Below, one piece after another: positions 61,180-64,000 of a stretch of 64,000 nt of DNA (within the stretch, counting starts at the first letter, position 1; every line of letters begins with the position of its first letter). The notes under the pieces were generated by a model that was not told the DNA's origin, made no database searches, and worked only from the letters and a program-made list of their open reading frames with translations. The translations under genes and the position numbers were made by a program. Source of the DNA: Cymbidium sinense (taxonomy: Eukaryota > Streptophyta > Magnoliopsida > Asparagales > Orchidaceae); the NCBI GenBank assembly GCA_021442155.1, contig CM038215.1, forward strand, positions 206,578,982 through 206,642,981, written 5' to 3'.

Positions 61180-61970
61180 CTCGCTAGCAACCGATCTTGA
61201 AAAGAAACTTTTCTCCTTGTAGACTAGCTACCTTGTTGATTAGTTTCAAATGTCTTGATAGAAGCCCTTAAGCATGAAGGCTAATCGAGCCATGGATATT
61301 CTTCAAGAGAATCTCAATGGCATGTTGTTTAGATACCGTTTACACTTCATACTGTTACCCCATCGAGAATATAATCAACAAGGACTCATCTGGGTGTCTA
61401 AACAATGAGATCACCTACAGTAACCCTTTGTTGAGCTCCAGCAAACCTCTTGATGAAGAGTTGCTCTAACTCAACAAATGTCTTTACTAAATTGTTGGGC
61501 AGTTTAACATACCAATCAAAAGAAATACTCGCTATCTATAAATGAAAAGGAGTAAAGCAAGCATCCACCGAAGTTGCAACAATTGGCCTAAATGTGTATG
61601 TGTTGCCTGTTTCCACATCAAAGCTTCTAAAGGAAGGAGGCACAAAACCCTTGGGATATTGGATAGCATCAAATTCCTTTGGGTAGGGTCTACCCTTTGG
61701 AACCGATGATCCTCCCTGAGCTTGAGCCAAAGCTTCCCTCACCCATTGCTCAACCATGGATTTTATATCTTTTTCTTGTATGGAGGTACTTTCCACTACC
61801 TTCCTATACATGCTAGTGCTACCTTGCTCAATGGGAGGTAGAGTCTTGACTGGGTCCAAGAGATGCACTAACTCAGACAGATTGATGTCGACTGTAGTAG
61901 GATCAACTAAAGGGGCTTGTTTTTGAAGCGTTAAAATTGCTACTAACAAGTCCTCTAACTGACGTGCCAT
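61180..61970 (-). pseudogene. Tat gag, broken
   Basis: The open part (61,970-61,536) begins MARQLEDLLVAILTLQKQAP and includes YPKEFDAIQYPKGFVPPSFR, the linker that leads into the Tat capsid domain. After a stop the domain continues with ISFDWYVKLPNNLVKTF, ELEQLFIKRFAGAQQRVTVG and DLIV (about 61,530-61,390), then a KQHAIEILLKNI-like helix. This matches the retrotransposon gag family W.....LP..S..SW.EL...F..RF pattern. No zinc knuckle was seen. Upstream frames reach back toward 62,050, but a start is not certain. Confidence 0.8.
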
Positions 61971-62370
61971 CCTATCAATCTTCTCATCCTTCTATCTCAA
62001 CTGATGTTGGAGGTGCTGGGCTGATGCTGCGATGTCTTCCTGATCAACCTCATCACCTTCCATGGCTTGTTGTTCCTTAAGAAGAGATCCTCTAGTGTCA
62101 ACCATGCAGACTCCAGTTGAGTCTTCCAACAAGTCATCTTCATTGGGATCGAGCTGACTTTCTCTTCATCTGACCATCGTACCCCAAGATTTCCTTCTTC
62201 TCCATGAAATAATGTGCAACTATCTCATCTAAAAAATAGTCCATCTGAGCAAGTACAAATAATCTAGGCTGACCGGTGTGATCACTATCGTGCACTTAGA
62301 GGCACCGGACCTCGCCTGTCACTAAAGAATCAATCCTGTGTAGGTTGTACTCACTGGATGAATGATGCTC

Positions 62371-63535
62371 CTAACTGTTACTAGCCATAAGAGGGGCAAC
62401 AATCCTAGGATGTTTTGCTACCACTAGTGCAACTGGACTATCATCTAGGATATCTGTAATAACTATCACCATCTCCATATCTAGTTGTATGGGAAAAGTT
62501 GATGAAGGGATGACCACGATGCTTCGGGGTCGCCACTCCTTTCGCACCACCTTTAGGGTAGAAGGTTGAGCAGGAGAACTCGACCCTACCACAATAGGTG
62601 ATGTAGAATGGGTAGGATCCATTGGTCGTAGCTGGATCACTAACGGGTTATGCTTTTGATTCGCATGGCCTATGAGAATGAGATGAAATAACAATGAGAT
62701 GGAGACACACCATGGAAACCAACTATCCTATCCCATGAAAAATATCAAGATGGGAAGGAAAATAGGAAATCAATGGAAAGCTATTGATTGGCTTGTATGA
62801 ATGGCGGGACAAGCTCTTGAATGCTACACTATGGGGATAATAGATCGAGATCAAACTATGTCACTGAAAGCATCAGATGCTCCATCTACCGGCATAAGAG
62901 ATCGAGGCCGGCATATAACTTCCGCTCCCTGAAATCGTTGAAAATGCACCACTAGAGGAGGTGATGAATGGATCCCACATCCTCTCTATCCTAAGAGAGG
63001 ATGGAACTAGTTTATAACCAGGGTGACAAAAAACTCATCCATAACTAATGACGCACAGCTCCTAGCCCGTGTGGTACCGCTTGATCATGCAGTTCTTATT
63101 CCTACATTATGTATGGGTAGGATGGGAGGAGGAGCTGAACCATACTCAAATGTGGGGAGGCAAGCCCTAAGACTAGGGGAGCCTTACCCTTAGAGGGTAT
63201 AGATGAGATGAGTCACAGACGCAGAAACCTACTACAAATGGTCATACATACCACTATGATAAAGCCTGTGGTACTACCATAGCTTTTCTCTTCAGTGAGG
63301 AGACATCAGAATCAGAGGGTAAGTCAATCCTAATGATTGACTTCTTCCCGGTCACCTTGGTCCTACTAACTATAGTGAGGGGAGTGCCCTCACAAGTAAT
63401 CCTGGCTCCCTCGAATCCCTGACCAAAGTGAATCAGATGAGCATGGTCCAGATGGGGGAAGTCGGCTTGATCTAAAGCCAGATCCATACCATGGGGGAAG
63501 GTAAAAATAAAATTTTGAGAACTGGCCATTTTCAC
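62371..63535 (-). pseudogene. Extra ORF upstream of gag in Tat element B
   Basis: Open stretches from 63,535 to 63,254 (starting MKMASSQNFIFTFPHGMDLA) and 62,694 to 62,371 lie between the 5'UTR repeats and gag, broken by frameshifts. I recognise no domain. The second stretch is rich in proline, valine and isoleucine (SSPAQPSTLKVV; IVVIPSSTFPIQ). Ogre/Tat elements commonly carry an ORF1 of unknown function in this position, and that is the basis of the call. It could equally be the N-terminal part of a long gag. Confidence 0.45.
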
Positions 63536-63599
63536 AACTATAAGAGACTAAGACTGAACTACTACTGCACTTACTATAAAGATCTACAATGAGAAATGA

Positions 63600-64000
63600 A
63601 TTTGTTTCAAATTTCTGTCTTTATAAATTTTTGAATTTTGAATTTGAAAATTTGAACCCGCATCCAACAACATGGAAGTGTTAAGTGGGGTTCAAATGGA
63701 TTTGATAAAATTGATTGAAAGAGGAATTTGAATATGAATCCTAACTTCAACAAATTTTGGTATGCTGAAATATGGATTCAAAATTTTTGATAAGGATGCT
63801 TCCATAGGTTCATGTTTGTTTTGAATTTGAATTTTTGATTTGAGGACCCTTTCCTTTAACAAATTTAGGTATGTTAAAGTAAGGGTCAAATTGATTTTAT
63901 TTTTTATTTGATTGTGAATTTTACTTAGCAAATTTAGTATGCTAAGAAAAAAGTATTTTGATGATTTTTTATTTTGTTTGATTTGAAAATTTTGAATTTT
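63600..64000 (-). repeat. 5'UTR tandem repeats of Tat element B, incomplete
   Basis: Units near 63,660, 63,748, 63,858 and 63,928 carry AACAAATTTAGGTATGTTAA-like cores with TTTGATTTGA-rich spacers. They match the array at 5,118-6,240 and end about 60 bases before the first ATG of the extra ORF. The array continues beyond the window. Confidence 0.8.

Larger units (their letters stand above)
43270..64000 (-). mobile_element. Tat/Ogre-lineage Ty3/gypsy element B, runs past right edge
   Basis: On the minus strand, left to right on the plus map, lie a 3' LTR (to 52,638), a tandem-repeat 3'UTR (52,639-55,380), integrase, RNase H, RT, a linker, protease, gag, an extra 5' ORF and 5'UTR repeats (63,600-64,000). 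Integrase and RT sequences match the Tat/Ogre/Retand group (GHRFILAAIDYFSKW; FRDLNKACPKDEFPLPI), as do the variable 3'UTR tandem repeats and an ORF ahead of gag. The left end is rearranged (tandem duplications at 43,270-46,290). The 5' LTR lies beyond the window; with an LTR of this size the whole element would approach 28 kb (inference). All genes are broken. Confidence 0.8.

Overview
This is a window of a flowering-plant nuclear genome. It is very AT-rich and is mostly old, nested, decayed transposable elements. One recognisable host enzyme gene is present, a BAHD acyltransferase at 19,532-21,187, together with one host-gene pseudogene, a NASP-type histone chaperone at 36,830-37,335. The evidence for a plant is the set of plant-only retrotransposon lineages (Athila, Tat/Ogre, chromovirus-like), a FAR1-type Mutator element, the BAHD family and a GT-AG intron. 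Nothing fixes the species. The repeat types and the BAHD protein would suit a monocot or other large-genome angiosperm, but that is only an impression. All assignments were made by reading translations and comparing them with remembered family motifs; no search was run. || Layout. 1-19,018: an Athila-lineage Ty3/gypsy element on the minus strand. It has a partial 3' LTR (1-806), an env-like remnant, integrase, [nested insertion], RT, protease, gag, a decayed PBS and a 5' LTR (17,362-19,018). Nested inside it (5,118-14,285) is part of a giant Tat/Ogre-lineage element A: 5'UTR tandem repeats, a roughly 7.1 kb LTR, and an inverted 0.8 kb piece of the same LTR. 19,237-19,531: a double-hairpin element, a promoter and a CT-rich leader. 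19,532-21,187: the BAHD gene, two exons, with four single-base frameshifts late in exon 2. 21.2-31.4 kb: mostly unrecognised AT-rich DNA with microsatellites, a CACTA-type end and a GC-rich LTR-like segment carrying splice-like signals (27,133-29,033). 31.4-35.3 kb: a chromovirus-like LTR, PBS and gag fragment, then a third fragment (C) of the Tat LTR. 36.8-37.3 kb: the NASP pseudogene. 37,741-41,970: a nearly complete Mutator-like element with about 150 bp terminal inverted repeats, a decayed FAR1-type transposase and a striking subterminal array of about 18 palindromic sites spaced about 70 bp apart. 43,270-64,000: Tat/Ogre-lineage element B on the minus strand (3' LTR, tandem-repeat 3'UTR, integrase, RNase H, RT, protease, gag, an extra 5' ORF, 5'UTR repeats), running off the right edge. 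|| The most informative comparison is between Tat copies A and B. The same long sequence precedes the 5'UTR in A and follows the 3'UTR in B, so it must be the LTR. That makes the LTR about 7-8 kb, unusually long. Indels also deserve attention: frameshifts in the BAHD gene all look like one-base losses in short homopolymers, and one copy of a 1.45 kb duplication is systematically shorter than the other. This raises the possibility of uncorrected long-read deletions, so pseudogene calls should be checked against accurate reads.
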